Assembly: GCF_001039275.2 (NCBI RefSeq)
Contig: NZ_CP030117.1
Location: forward strand, 4,682,501 to 4,746,500
Source: Brevibacillus brevis
GTDB lineage: Bacteria > Bacillota > Bacilli > Brevibacillales > Brevibacillaceae
DNA: 64,000 nt
Direction: 5' to 3'
Shown: positions 44,333-52,012 of the stretch, in pieces
How the letters are laid out: every line of letters begins with the position of its first letter
How positions within the stretch are numbered: position 1 is the first letter of the stretch
Made by a program: the position numbers and the translations under genes
The notes under the pieces: model-generated
Database searches by the model: none
What the model saw: the letters and a program-made list of their open reading frames with translations, nothing else
What the model was told of the DNA's origin: nothing

Positions 44333-44604
44333 CTATATGCCGTGCTCTGATCCTGCTGATCATCCATGTCCAGCTTGGCCCGCGCATTGTCCTTGTGAAT
44401 GGATTCACCTTTCCAAATAAGACCATTATTTTATACACAATCTTACAATCGGTATTATTCAATGGGTCGTTAGTCCTGGATGATATGATTTTGAGGCAAG
44501 GAGAGGGGCTTTTTCGCCTCGACTATTCCTGCTATTTGCACTTTGGTTACCATTTATAAGATGATAAAGGAATTAATAGAAATCAAACAAGGGAGAGAAG
44601 CTAG

Positions 44605-44859
44605 GTGAACATAAAGAAAAATCAATTATATGTAGAATTGGAAATAGCGAATTGGGACAACACAGACCTTACATCCACGCTAGATGAAATGTGCTACTCT
44701 CATAAAGAGTATGAAAACGATGTAATCGAGGTACATCAAGTTGTCGATCTGGGAAAGCATAAAGGCAAGTCGAGATACTTAATTACCATCAATATTACGC
44801 GAGATTTGGATAATCTCGGGGAAGAAATTGATAACCCTTATATCGTCAAAGGCCCTTGA
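44605..44859 (+). CDS. Hypothetical small protein
   Basis: 84 residues, acidic, GTG start preceded at about 10 nt by GGGAG. No signal peptide or membrane segment; an alternating strand pattern (QLYVELEIANW, RYLITINITRDL) suggests a small beta-rich domain. Not recognised. The only plus-strand gene in this part; it is followed by a good terminator that includes its stop codon. Confidence 0.55.
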   Translation: MNIKKNQLYVELEIANWDNTDLTSTLDEMCYSHKEYENDVIEVHQVVDLGKHKGKSRYLITINITRDLDNLGEEIDNPYIVKGP

Positions 44860-44878
44860 ATTTGGTTCAAGGGCCTTT
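44848..44878. terminator. Bidirectional terminator
   Basis: AAAGGCCCTTGAA, 5-nt loop, TTCAAGGGCCTTT: a perfect 13-bp stem between two convergent genes; its 5' arm contains the stop codon of the plus-strand gene. Confidence 0.85.
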
Positions 44879-44883
44879 CCTAT

Positions 44884-45123
44884 TTACTCATAACGGCTTC
44901 CTGCAATTAAAATGGTAGCAAACAAATTCCAGTCTACATCTTCAAGATCAGCTAACATATTATCACAATCTTCAATCCATGACTCCATCCCACTCAGGAA
45001 CTCTTCCAGGGACATATTCGCCCACTCTTTTTTATTTTGCTGATAATCCTTAATCAAATGAGAAATGAATTGAACCATATCCTCCCTACTCTCAACCGTA
45101 TCCGCTCTCTCTAGAATATCCAT
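44884..45123 (-). CDS. DUF7660-like putative immunity protein
   Basis: 79 residues: VQFISHLIKDYQQN, WANMSLEEFLSGMESWIEDC and WNLFATILIAGSRYE. It is a paralogue of the gene at 49178, which lies next to a toxin-tipped Rhs fragment, so an immunity role is likely. This copy has no adjacent toxin and would be an orphan. Confidence 0.65.
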   Translation of the reverse strand: MDILERADTVESREDMVQFISHLIKDYQQNKKEWANMSLEEFLSGMESWIEDCDNMLADLEDVDWNLFATILIAGSRYE

Positions 45124-45202
45124 GCGAAACTCATCCTCCCCCTATGTCTTTATCTTCTATTTTAATATAGTTGTTCCAAAGGAATTTGACGAATTGGGGA
45201 AT

Positions 45203-45233
45203 GAAAAAAGCCCGCTGGCGTGCAACGGACTTT
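45203..45233 (-). terminator. Terminator of the coiled-coil secreted protein gene
   Basis: On the minus strand AAGTCCGTTG pairs with CAGCGGGCTT (two G-T pairs) followed by TTTT. Confidence 0.6.
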
Positions 45234-45305
45234 CTGTCTCTTATGTGAGAGGGAACATCTGTCTAGTAACAGGATTCGGGCTGTCACTATTCTCGTAGAC
45301 GTTCC

Positions 45306-46001
45306 TTATTGAATAATCTCGGAAATCGCTTGCTTTTGCTCCAAAATCTCGCTTTGTACCTCGATCAGTTCTTTCAACAGATCAGCAGCCTCTTGCAAGG
45401 ATGTCGCTGCTTTTTCCTTGTCACCAGCCTTGAATACTTCTTTTGCTTCTTGCACTGTGTTCTTCTCATTTGTTTTCAGTTCTTTTGCTTGCTCTTTGTT
45501 CACTTTCTTTTCTGTACGGATTGGCTTCAATTGTTGGTTCATCTCTTTAAAAGACGCTTTTTTCTCTTTTACCTGAGTCAATTCTGTTTGGATATGCACC
45601 AGTTTTTCTTCGATGGCGGTATGGTTCGCGGCGATTTCAGCCTTGATGCTCGCTACCTTTTCTTTATCCTTTGCTTTCTTCGCTTCTTTCAGTTCAGCCG
45701 ATAGCGCCTTGTTCTCTTCGCGGAGTGGCTTTGTCTCTGCCAGCGCGCTTTTCACAGTTTCACGTACTTCTGGCGTCACATCGCCCCAAAGAATGTCCCA
45801 TGCTTGTTTGTTGGTCTGAGTTTGAGCCTTCAGTTTATCTTGGAGAGCTTTTTGCTCCACTTGCAATGCTTTTAGCGCTTGAACTTCAGGCAAGCTGCTC
45901 CACCCTGCTTCTTTTCCTTCTTTCTCCGCCGCAAAAACTCCTACCGCACTGGTTGCCAACAAGCACGCTGCGATTACAGATACGGAAAGCATTTTTTTCA
46001 T
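45306..46001 (-). CDS. Secreted coiled-coil protein
   Basis: 231 residues from the ATG at 46001 (GGGAGTG before it). Signal peptide MKKMLSVSVIAACLLATSAV...FAAEKE; the mature part is a nearly continuous, Lys/Glu/Gln-rich helix with heptads (residues 50-230), interrupted by WDILWGDVTPEV. It resembles secreted helical proteins of Bacillales of unknown role. It stands alone within the immunity-gene zone. Confidence 0.72.
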   Translation of the reverse strand: MKKMLSVSVIAACLLATSAVGVFAAEKEGKEAGWSSLPEVQALKALQVEQKALQDKLKAQTQTNKQAWDILWGDVTPEVRETVKSALAETKPLREENKALSAELKEAKKAKDKEKVASIKAEIAANHTAIEEKLVHIQTELTQVKEKKASFKEMNQQLKPIRTEKKVNKEQAKELKTNEKNTVQEAKEVFKAGDKEKAATSLQEAADLLKELIEVQSEILEQKQAISEIIQ

Positions 46002-46117
46002 GTGTGAACACTCCCTGTCTCCTATTGTTTCTTGCAAACAAATCGTACCGTATGAGCGTCAGGAATGTTCGGGATAACCTCGTGAAAAGTAAGGGGAAAG
46101 TGTGGGATTTGGGGAAA

Positions 46118-46145
46118 ACGCAAAAGCCCAGGTAAGACCTAGGCT
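46118..46145 (-). terminator. Terminator of the DUF6985 gene
   Basis: AGCCTAGGT / ACCTGGGCT (one G-T pair) on the minus strand, then TTTTGCGTTTT. Confidence 0.65.
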
Positions 46146-46223
46146 GATCAGGATTGTTACTCATTGGAACCTATTCGATATACCTTTCTTGGTGTAATCT
46201 AGTTCCACTTTTCATTTAAAAGG

Positions 46224-46691
46224 TTAAATGGCAACATCCTGGTAGCCGACTTCCGTTATTTCTTCATTTAAAATCCGAAGTCCTAGACCATTTTCTTCGT
46301 CCCAGGCGCAGTCGAAGAGTAATCCGATATCTCGCCCTTCAAAAATATCTCCATAGGGAACAACAATTTCAAGCAAAACGACCCTTTCGAGTAGTTGGTC
46401 TTGTGTTTCAATTAGGGGATAATCTTCCTGGTACTCTATATCATACCCGAGCTCATGCCGCTTTTGCATGTAGTAGTCGAGGATCGCTTGCAAAACTCTC
46501 TGTTGTATGTGCTCCCAATTTTGCATGAGTGATTGATAAGCCATGTATTGTTCTTCATCAAATTTACCGTCTTCCTCACCCTTCACCGTGAGTGTTATCT
46601 CGGTTTCTTTCCCGCAAAAATGAATGGTCATGTGCTTTGACCAAACAAGAAAGTATGAAAGTTCACCAAAAACCGGATCATTTATGATCAT
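46224..46691 (-). CDS. DUF6985-type putative immunity protein
   Basis: 155 residues from the ATG at 46691 (GGAAGGAG 8 nt upstream). DPVFGELSYFLVWSKHMTI, EEQYMAYQSLMQNWEHIQ and VLQAILDYYMQKR fit the DUF6985 pattern, a domain found beside polymorphic toxins and elsewhere. Acidic, cytoplasmic, no toxin beside it. The assignment is by pattern recognition and moderate in strength. Confidence 0.6.
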   Translation of the reverse strand: MIINDPVFGELSYFLVWSKHMTIHFCGKETEITLTVKGEEDGKFDEEQYMAYQSLMQNWEHIQQRVLQAILDYYMQKRHELGYDIEYQEDYPLIETQDQLLERVVLLEIVVPYGDIFEGRDIGLLFDCAWDEENGLGLRILNEEITEVGYQDVAI

Positions 46692-46786
46692 GACACAATC
46701 TCCTTCCCTGCTGTTTTTCCTCATCATGCTGACAATATTACTCGCTTGAGGTATAAGTAGTACTTATTATACTTTCATTATTAATC

Positions 46787-47083
46787 TTAATCGGTACCAT
46801 CATAAGCATCTCCAAGAGACTCAAAATCCTCTTCATACCAATACCATGTTATGCCCTCACCTTTTGTCTCTATAAGTCTATTCATTAAGTCCGTATTTGG
46901 AGATACAATGTCTACACCAAAATCTTCATCTTTAAATAATTCAATTCCCCCGCAAAGTTCATAGAACTCTTTCACGTCATCTGGTAATATGTGTGGGTCT
47001 TCGATCTTAGGTAAACCTATAGATGGATGTATAATGCAATTATCAAAACCTTTTATTTTGTCGATCATTTCTTTGATATTCAT
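46787..47083 (-). CDS. Short SUKH (SMI1/KNR4) family protein, apparently C-terminally truncated
   Basis: 98 residues. IGLPKIEDPHILPDDVKEFY, LCGGIELF and VDIVSPNTDLM are the N-terminal SUKH elements. The family normally continues with DWYxIAxDGNGDxI and a final helix, which are missing here, so about 50-60 residues are lost or changed. RBS GGAGGGAG before the ATG. SUKH proteins are common immunity proteins against nuclease toxins. Confidence 0.6.
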   Translation of the reverse strand: MNIKEMIDKIKGFDNCIIHPSIGLPKIEDPHILPDDVKEFYELCGGIELFKDEDFGVDIVSPNTDLMNRLIETKGEGITWYWYEEDFESLGDAYDGTD

Positions 47084-47482
47084 TAATTACTCCCTCCATT
47101 TTAGTCTAAATCATATAATGATTTTCTAAGTTTATCTGAATAGTCTCCTTACAATAGTTTCAAAGGAAAGTTCTTCTACAATATCTCCTATTACAAGATT
47201 GAACGGTCCTCTTCAAGCAACCTTCTCATTGTTTTAAATGTTTTTTGCATACACTTTTTACCTCTCCACGGTTATTTTAATTCTGGAATCAAAAGGTACG
47301 CTCTTCATTTGATTTGCAATATTCTGTTGTAAACCAATCCATTATTGTTATGTTTCGTACTCCATTCCCCTCCATTTGCATTAGTCAACCACATTTTGTG
47401 TCGTCTTACCATTCTAGGTCGGTGAGGCTGTCCCCTATTCTACTTAATAGGTGTACATAGCTTGTAATAAATTTCCCACAAA
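47084..47482 (-). other. Gene-free AT-rich stretch with toxin-locus debris
   Basis: No complete gene. It contains an rhs scrap at 47383-47427 and short interrupted frames (for example from an ATG at 47394 reading WLTNANGGEWSTKHNNNGLV) that may be the remains of another toxin tip. Confidence 0.4.
47383..47427 (-). pseudogene. 45-bp rhs remnant
   Basis: On the plus strand GTCAACCACA...TGTGTCGTCTTACC...CTAGGTC matches 50361-50399 (GTCAACCACATACCGTGTCG then TCTTACCGTTCCAGGTC) with only a few changes. The encoded trace NGKTT-VVD equals the NGKTTRYVVD of the Rhs core. It marks an older, decayed rhs copy. Confidence 0.6.
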
Positions 47483-48073
47483 TTATGTGTGATCAATGTG
47501 AATTCTATGTTGTCCGCAGTTAATACACTGAAACAAATATATTCCTGAATCCTCACTTACTTGGTCCAAAGTATCAATTCCATAATTTTTCTTTATTGTT
47601 AATAATTCTTCATCTCGTAAATCTATCTTCATTGCTGATAGCTCACTTTTATTCACGTATCCGATAAAAGCACAAAATTCATCGCAGTGGCTTAGCCATT
47701 GTGGTTCCTGCCATGAAATGTAACCAGGGGTACGAAAGAGTAACTCCACTAGTTTATCATCCTCAAACTGTTCAACCTCATCGTATCCCATAAAATACAT
47801 ATACTCATTGGATTCGTCATCATAAGTCATAGACAATAACTTATCTTTATATTCTACTGCTGCCTGTAAGACACCATTATGTTGCTTAGTAGCAGTTCCT
47901 TCATAAATGCACCATGGGCAAACATTTTCGACTTCGTCTATTGAATAAAATGGTCCCATGTAGATATAATCCGTTTCTTTATTACAAATACTGCAATTTT
48001 GTACAGGTACCTTTTTGAATACTCCAATATTGTACACATTTGGTTGATACTTAAATATTGGTAGGTTATTCAT
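47483..48073 (-). CDS. CbrC-family (UPF0167) protein, putative immunity
   Basis: 196 residues. LPIFKYQPNVYNIGVFK, CSICNKETDYIYMGPFYS, ENVCPWCIYEGTA and FRTPGYISWQEPQWLSHC with CAFIGYV are the CbrC landmarks, with several Cys pairs probably binding zinc. CbrC of E. coli is linked to colicin E2 tolerance, and family members are common as immunity proteins. GGAGGA precedes the ATG. No toxin is directly upstream, so it is an orphan. Confidence 0.78.
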   Translation of the reverse strand: MNNLPIFKYQPNVYNIGVFKKVPVQNCSICNKETDYIYMGPFYSIDEVENVCPWCIYEGTATKQHNGVLQAAVEYKDKLLSMTYDDESNEYMYFMGYDEVEQFEDDKLVELLFRTPGYISWQEPQWLSHCDEFCAFIGYVNKSELSAMKIDLRDEELLTIKKNYGIDTLDQVSEDSGIYLFQCINCGQHRIHIDHT

Positions 48074-48138
48074 ATAAAATATTCCTCCGAATTAGAAGAA
48101 GCATATTTAGTATTCAATAAAGTACTAACGAGTATGAA

Positions 48139-48174
48139 ATAGCCTTGCTAAGGTTACAACCTTAACAAGGCTAT
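48139..48174. terminator. Long-stem terminator after the SUKH pseudogene
   Basis: ATAGCCTTG(C)TAAGGTT / AACCTTA(AC)AAGGCTAT, stem of about 16 bp. The GCCTTGTTAAGGTT arm recurs in the terminator at 51360-51392. Confidence 0.7.
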
Positions 48175-48241
48175 ATTAACTAACTTTAACTTTTTTCCTA
48201 ATCATTCATTCATAAGTATCAAGTTATCACTTTTTCTCTAC

Positions 48242-48462
48242 CTATATAATCAAGAAATCCTCCTCAACATTTTCGTATTTTTCATCTGATAGATTCACTA
48301 AAAATTCACTAAAGGAAACAGCTATTTCTGGAAGACATTGTTCGATTAGAGAATAGGACAAATAATATCCTCATCATCTACAATCTCTATAAATCCGTCT
48401 TCGTTTGCCGACTCAATAATCTCCTCTAGTGGTTCAAATTCTTTTATCAACTTCCTACTCAA
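48242..48462 (-). pseudogene. Frameshifted SUKH-like immunity gene
   Basis: A TTG at 48462 with GGAGGGG upstream opens RKLIKEFEPLEEIIESANED...DEDIICPIL, which stops at 48346. In the next frame the reading continues as LIEQCLPEIAVSFSEFLVNLSDEKY and ends at 48242. IAxSFSEFL is the typical final element of SUKH proteins. One base change would restore a continuous but short gene, so it is probably a decaying remnant. Confidence 0.5.
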
Positions 48463-48931
48463 TTCTGCTCCCCTCCAATTCTGTGAGCTTTGCTCGTTGT
48501 GACTCCAATAGCTGTTCCGTTTCCTGTATTTGTTCCTTTGCCCGTTGTATCATTAGTACAGCTTCTCGTTCTGTTTCTTTCAGTTCTATCTGTTGACGGG
48601 CTAACACGTTTTCGTTGTGCTGGACAGTCTTTCGCAATCCAGATGCTTCCCGTTCCAAGCTATCTATGCGGCGAAGTATTTCCAGTCTGGAATGCCCGTC
48701 CTTCTGATCTGCTAGATGGTTATAATAGTCAGCCTGTTCCAGTAGCTTGCTTATTTCTGTTGCTACTTGAGGGTCGGTACTACCAGATCGTCTTAACTCG
48801 TCCGCCTGTTGCCGTAACGCTCGTGCTTTCTGACAGTAACCTCTCACTTCCTCTACGATTGCCTGATACTCTGTTTGTGCCTGAGCAATCAAACCCAATG
48901 TTTCCTCTACTACCTGTTCACGTTTTGCCAT
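48455..48931 (-). CDS. Coiled-coil hypothetical protein
   Basis: 158 residues from the ATG at 48931, 9 nt after AGGAGG. Almost wholly charged helix with heptads (VEETLGLIAQAQTEYQAIVE; LEREASGLRKTVQHNENVLA), no signal or membrane segment. Not recognised. It lies between immunity genes and overlaps the start of the SUKH pseudogene by 8 bases. Confidence 0.6.
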   Translation of the reverse strand: MAKREQVVEETLGLIAQAQTEYQAIVEEVRGYCQKARALRQQADELRRSGSTDPQVATEISKLLEQADYYNHLADQKDGHSRLEILRRIDSLEREASGLRKTVQHNENVLARQQIELKETEREAVLMIQRAKEQIQETEQLLESQRAKLTELEGSRIE

Positions 48932-48962
48932 TCGTTTCATCCTCCTTTGATTTTGAGCATGC

Positions 48963-49008
48963 AAAAAAAGCTCATTCCTACTCATAAAACAAGTGGGAAA
49001 GAGCTTTT
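48963..49008 (-). terminator. Terminator of the orphan rhs/DUF7660 unit
   Basis: On the minus strand AAAGCTC-TTTCCCACT pairs with AGTAGGAAT-GAGCTTT (two mismatches) and is followed by TTTT. Confidence 0.65.
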
Positions 49009-49177
49009 AAAAGTTTATCAAGTGTTTGAATTGTTTAGTGTTTGATTTGTTGGTTGTATTGTACGATCTTATTGTTGGGAGTGTAAACAAGATTTACACA
49101 AAAAGTGTCCAAAGCTTATCTCAAATTCTTTTCCATCTCTCTTGTCATTTCTGTTTTTTTATTTCTGGAGAAAAAAA

Positions 49178-49432
49178 TCACTCGTATCTACTTCCTACAA
49201 ATAAAATTGTAGCTATTGAATTCCAATTTATATTTTCCGAAAACTCTTCCTTTGATTCTTCAATTAGTTCGTATCTATCCTCAACCCATGATGCAATTCC
49301 ATTAAGGTAATCTGTAAGGTCTGTATTTGCCCACTGGCTTGGATTTTGCTCTAAATCTTCAGCTAATGCATAAATAAAACTTATGAAACCTTCCACGTCT
49401 TTTACATTTGCCAATTTATCATGAATATTCAA
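49178..49432 (-). CDS. DUF7660-like immunity protein for the displaced Rhs toxin
   Basis: 84 residues; TTG start 8 nt after AGGAGG. VEGFISFIYALAEDLEQN, WANTDLTDYLNGIASWVEDR and WNSIATILFVGSRYE match the paralogue at 44884. It begins 12 bases after the displaced rhs tip, the standard position of the cognate immunity gene. Confidence 0.75.
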   Translation of the reverse strand: MNIHDKLANVKDVEGFISFIYALAEDLEQNPSQWANTDLTDYLNGIASWVEDRYELIEESKEEFSENINWNSIATILFVGSRYE

Positions 49433-49444
49433 AGTTAAGTCCTC

Positions 49445-51223
49445 CTATTCGATAACTTCCTTCAAGCCCTTGCCAATTTTTAAAGCAATAGATTTGCCAT
49501 CGACCCTTGTAGAAAATTTCCATGCATCCTGATAAACTTCTGCTTTAGAAGCCCACTGAACTGGAATTTTGTCTAAATCGGCAAGTCTAGCAGCCCCTAA
49601 CCTTCTATGGTCGAGTGTCCATATGTTCCCCTTCCCGTCCTGCCAGACTCTTATCGGGTTTAATTCAAATATTTTAGAAGGGTTTTCTGAAAATGCCTTA
49701 GCATTATCAAGTACCGTATACTGACCAGTTTTATTACTGATAGAACTTTGCATGAATCTGATTTCTTTAGGATTAAGTGTTTTACTTCTGTTTCCAACAC
49801 TTTCAATCATCCCACCAAATTCATCTGTTATTCGTTTAATGCCTAATTCACGTTCTGTATCATAATCAAACTCAAACTTTGATTTCGAAGATTTACCCGT
49901 CCCCTCTTTACACTTCATCAACCCCAACGGATCAATGAACCCAATTGGATCCCCATTCACATAAGCAAAACGGTTAAACGTCTGCCCGTCCGTCATATCC
50001 CCTTGGAGCACATCTCGATTCAGGAACCGCTTCAACCCCGGATGGTAATATCGCGCCCGCATGTAGTACAACCCATTCGGATCGGTCATGACTCCATCGC
50101 GGCCGTTGTAGCAAAACGGCTGTTTCGTCCTGCCCTCGTGTACTTCCAGTTCCCCGTACAATCCGTAGGTATAACGGTCTGTGACTCGACCATGCTCGTC
50201 GGTCAACAGGGTCGTGCTTCCGCGCGTATCCGCGTGATAGGACAAATAATCGCCTTGCGCATCCTCACGACCAATGAGGCCCAGTCCATATACATAATAC
50301 GCTCTGGCGGTTCCACTTTCCTCCAGCTCCATAAGAACCTGAGTCAAATCGGCGTTTTGGTCAACCACATACCGTGTCGTCTTACCGTTCCAGGTCATGG
50401 GGGTGCGGACGTATTCTGCATCGTAGGTGTAGCGAGCTTGTCCGGCGCGAACAAGACGATTGCGGACATCGTACGCATACGTTTCTGGCTGTTGCTTACC
50501 CGGGAGCAGCAGAAGGTTGCCGTCCTCGTCATACTGAACCGGTTGACCATCTACTGTGTCCAGTCGGTTGTCCTTGGCGTACGTCATCGCCGTAGCAAGA
50601 CTCGAAGCTGAATCCCCAATAGCGGTAATATTCCCGCCCTGGTCATAGGTATAGAGAATCTTTCGCCCTGCCATGGCTCCGCTCGTCAGACGCCGCAGGG
50701 CATCATAGGTATACTGCTTTTCTTCCTCTTGGATGATCTGCCCGAGCTCGTTGTACACAAACCGATATTGCTGGAGCATGACACCTTGCGCATTTTGATC
50801 CCAAAGACGCAGAAGCTGTCCGGCTGCGTCATAGTGACGCTGCTCTACCGTGCCGTTCGGTCGCTCTGTACGGATGAGGCGGTAATTTTCATCATACGTA
50901 TACCTTGTAATACGACCTGCCCAGTCTGTGACCATGGTCAATTGACCTGCGAGATCGTAGGTATAGCGAACCGTCTTGCCATCTGGATAGACGAGCGTTG
51001 CTAGTCTGCCTCCCGCATCGTAGGTGTACTGTAGTGTATTCCCATACTGATCTGTGCTGGAGACGATTCGTCCCAAAAGATCGTAGGAACGGCGCTTGGT
51101 GTCTTTTCCATCTTCTTTGACACTTACCACGCGACCCTCGGCGTCGAAAGCCCTGCGAACAGTCCCCGCTTCGTCTTGCTGCTCAATGAGCTGTCCGGCT
51201 GCGTTACGTTCAGATAAAAGCAA
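49445..51223 (-). CDS. Displaced Rhs C-terminal segment with ParB-like toxin end
   Basis: Rhs YD-repeats, the core ending VNGDPIGFIDPLGLMK, then about 150 unique residues. Homology to the large rhs gene begins at 51308, but no normal start exists there; a TTG at 51223 is the first possible start, so it is a 5'-less tip ('orphan' rhs). Relative to the large gene 33 codons are missing near its start. The toxin part contains NPIRVWQDGKGNIWTLDHRRLGAARL and IPVQW, a pattern recalling ParB/sulfiredoxin-fold toxin domains (inference). It is followed directly by a DUF7660 immunity gene. It can become active by recombining with the intact gene. Confidence 0.75.
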   Translation of the reverse strand: MLLSERNAAGQLIEQQDEAGTVRRAFDAEGRVVSVKEDGKDTKRRSYDLLGRIVSSTDQYGNTLQYTYDAGGRLATLVYPDGKTVRYTYDLAGQLTMVTDWAGRITRYTYDENYRLIRTERPNGTVEQRHYDAAGQLLRLWDQNAQGVMLQQYRFVYNELGQIIQEEEKQYTYDALRRLTSGAMAGRKILYTYDQGGNITAIGDSASSLATAMTYAKDNRLDTVDGQPVQYDEDGNLLLLPGKQQPETYAYDVRNRLVRAGQARYTYDAEYVRTPMTWNGKTTRYVVDQNADLTQVLMELEESGTARAYYVYGLGLIGREDAQGDYLSYHADTRGSTTLLTDEHGRVTDRYTYGLYGELEVHEGRTKQPFCYNGRDGVMTDPNGLYYMRARYYHPGLKRFLNRDVLQGDMTDGQTFNRFAYVNGDPIGFIDPLGLMKCKEGTGKSSKSKFEFDYDTERELGIKRITDEFGGMIESVGNRSKTLNPKEIRFMQSSISNKTGQYTVLDNAKAFSENPSKIFELNPIRVWQDGKGNIWTLDHRRLGAARLADLDKIPVQWASKAEVYQDAWKFSTRVDGKSIALKIGKGLKEVIE

Positions 51224-51308
51224 ACCACTGGCATCGTAGGAGAGGGTGGTGGTGGCATTGCCATCCGTATAGCTCGTTAGTCTGCCTTCTCCGTCGTATT
51301 GCTGCTTT
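49905..51308 (-). repeat. Direct repeat, copy 1 (rhs core)
   Basis: About 1.4 kb nearly identical in DNA to 52464-53966, offset 2559 bases, with a 99-base deletion near 51200. The identity ends exactly at the DPLGLMK codons, where the toxin tips diverge. Confidence 0.9.
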
Positions 51309-51351
51309 TAATATTAGAAAAACACGAATTAAGTAGTCTAACTCTAATCCA

Positions 51352-51392
51352 GAAAAAATGCCTCGTTAAAGGTCTATGAACCTTAACAAGGC
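51352..51392 (-). terminator. Terminator of the rhs/Imm11 unit
   Basis: On the minus strand GCCTTGTTAAGGTT / GACCTTTAACGAGGC and ATTTTTT, downstream of the Imm11 gene. The arm GCCTTGTTAAGGTT is shared with 48139-48174. Confidence 0.75.
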
Positions 51393-51454
51393 GATTGTTT
51401 CACATGATTATAAGCTAAGAATAAAGCTATATTTAATTTTTTTATGTTAATAAA

Positions 51455-51997
51455 CTAAACCTCGATAAATTTAAATCCTTTTAAGTTATTTTCTTCTACT
51501 ATTTCTTTTATTTCATCTGAGACAAAAGTTTCTGTTCCATATACACGTTCATTTAAAAAAACCTTAAAAATATTGTACCCATCAATAACTTCAGGTTTAA
51601 AAGCATATTTTTCGAAACCCACTACCAAACCCGAAGGGAGTTTTCGTAGCAAAGCACTTTCATAATCAACTGCTTGTAAAATACTTAAGACGTGAAGTAC
51701 ATAATACTTTCCTTCTTTATGCTGTAGTGGAAGAAACTCTACGCAACTTGATAGCTTCGATTCCAGTACTTTTTTAGCCTTCTCACTCATTACCATTGCT
51801 TTTGAGTATCCCCAAAAATGAGGCAGGTCACTCAACTCCCCTTCCTCAATCGTATAGACTTGAACTTCTCCCCAATTCTGTTGAAGTGGTGTTAAAGATT
51901 CAAATTTCCCAAAATACCTTTCCTGGTCATCTTCAAAATTAACAAGTTGAAGAGAATTATATCCTTTGACATCACTTTCAATCTTCCATATTCTCAC
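51455..51997 (-). CDS. Imm11-family (DUF1629) immunity protein
   Basis: 180 residues, GTG start after AAAGGAGAA. MRIWKIESDVKGYNSLQLV, LPHFWGYSKAMVMSEKAKKV, VEFLPLQHKEGKYYVLHVL and the closing LKGFKFIEV follow the Imm11 layout. It lies 15 bases after the large rhs gene, the place of the cognate immunity gene, and should neutralise its AHH nuclease tip. Confidence 0.8.
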   Translation of the reverse strand: MRIWKIESDVKGYNSLQLVNFEDDQERYFGKFESLTPLQQNWGEVQVYTIEEGELSDLPHFWGYSKAMVMSEKAKKVLESKLSSCVEFLPLQHKEGKYYVLHVLSILQAVDYESALLRKLPSGLVVGFEKYAFKPEVIDGYNIFKVFLNERVYGTETFVSDEIKEIVEENNLKGFKFIEV

Positions 51998-52012
51998 CTA
52001 ATTCTTCTCCTT

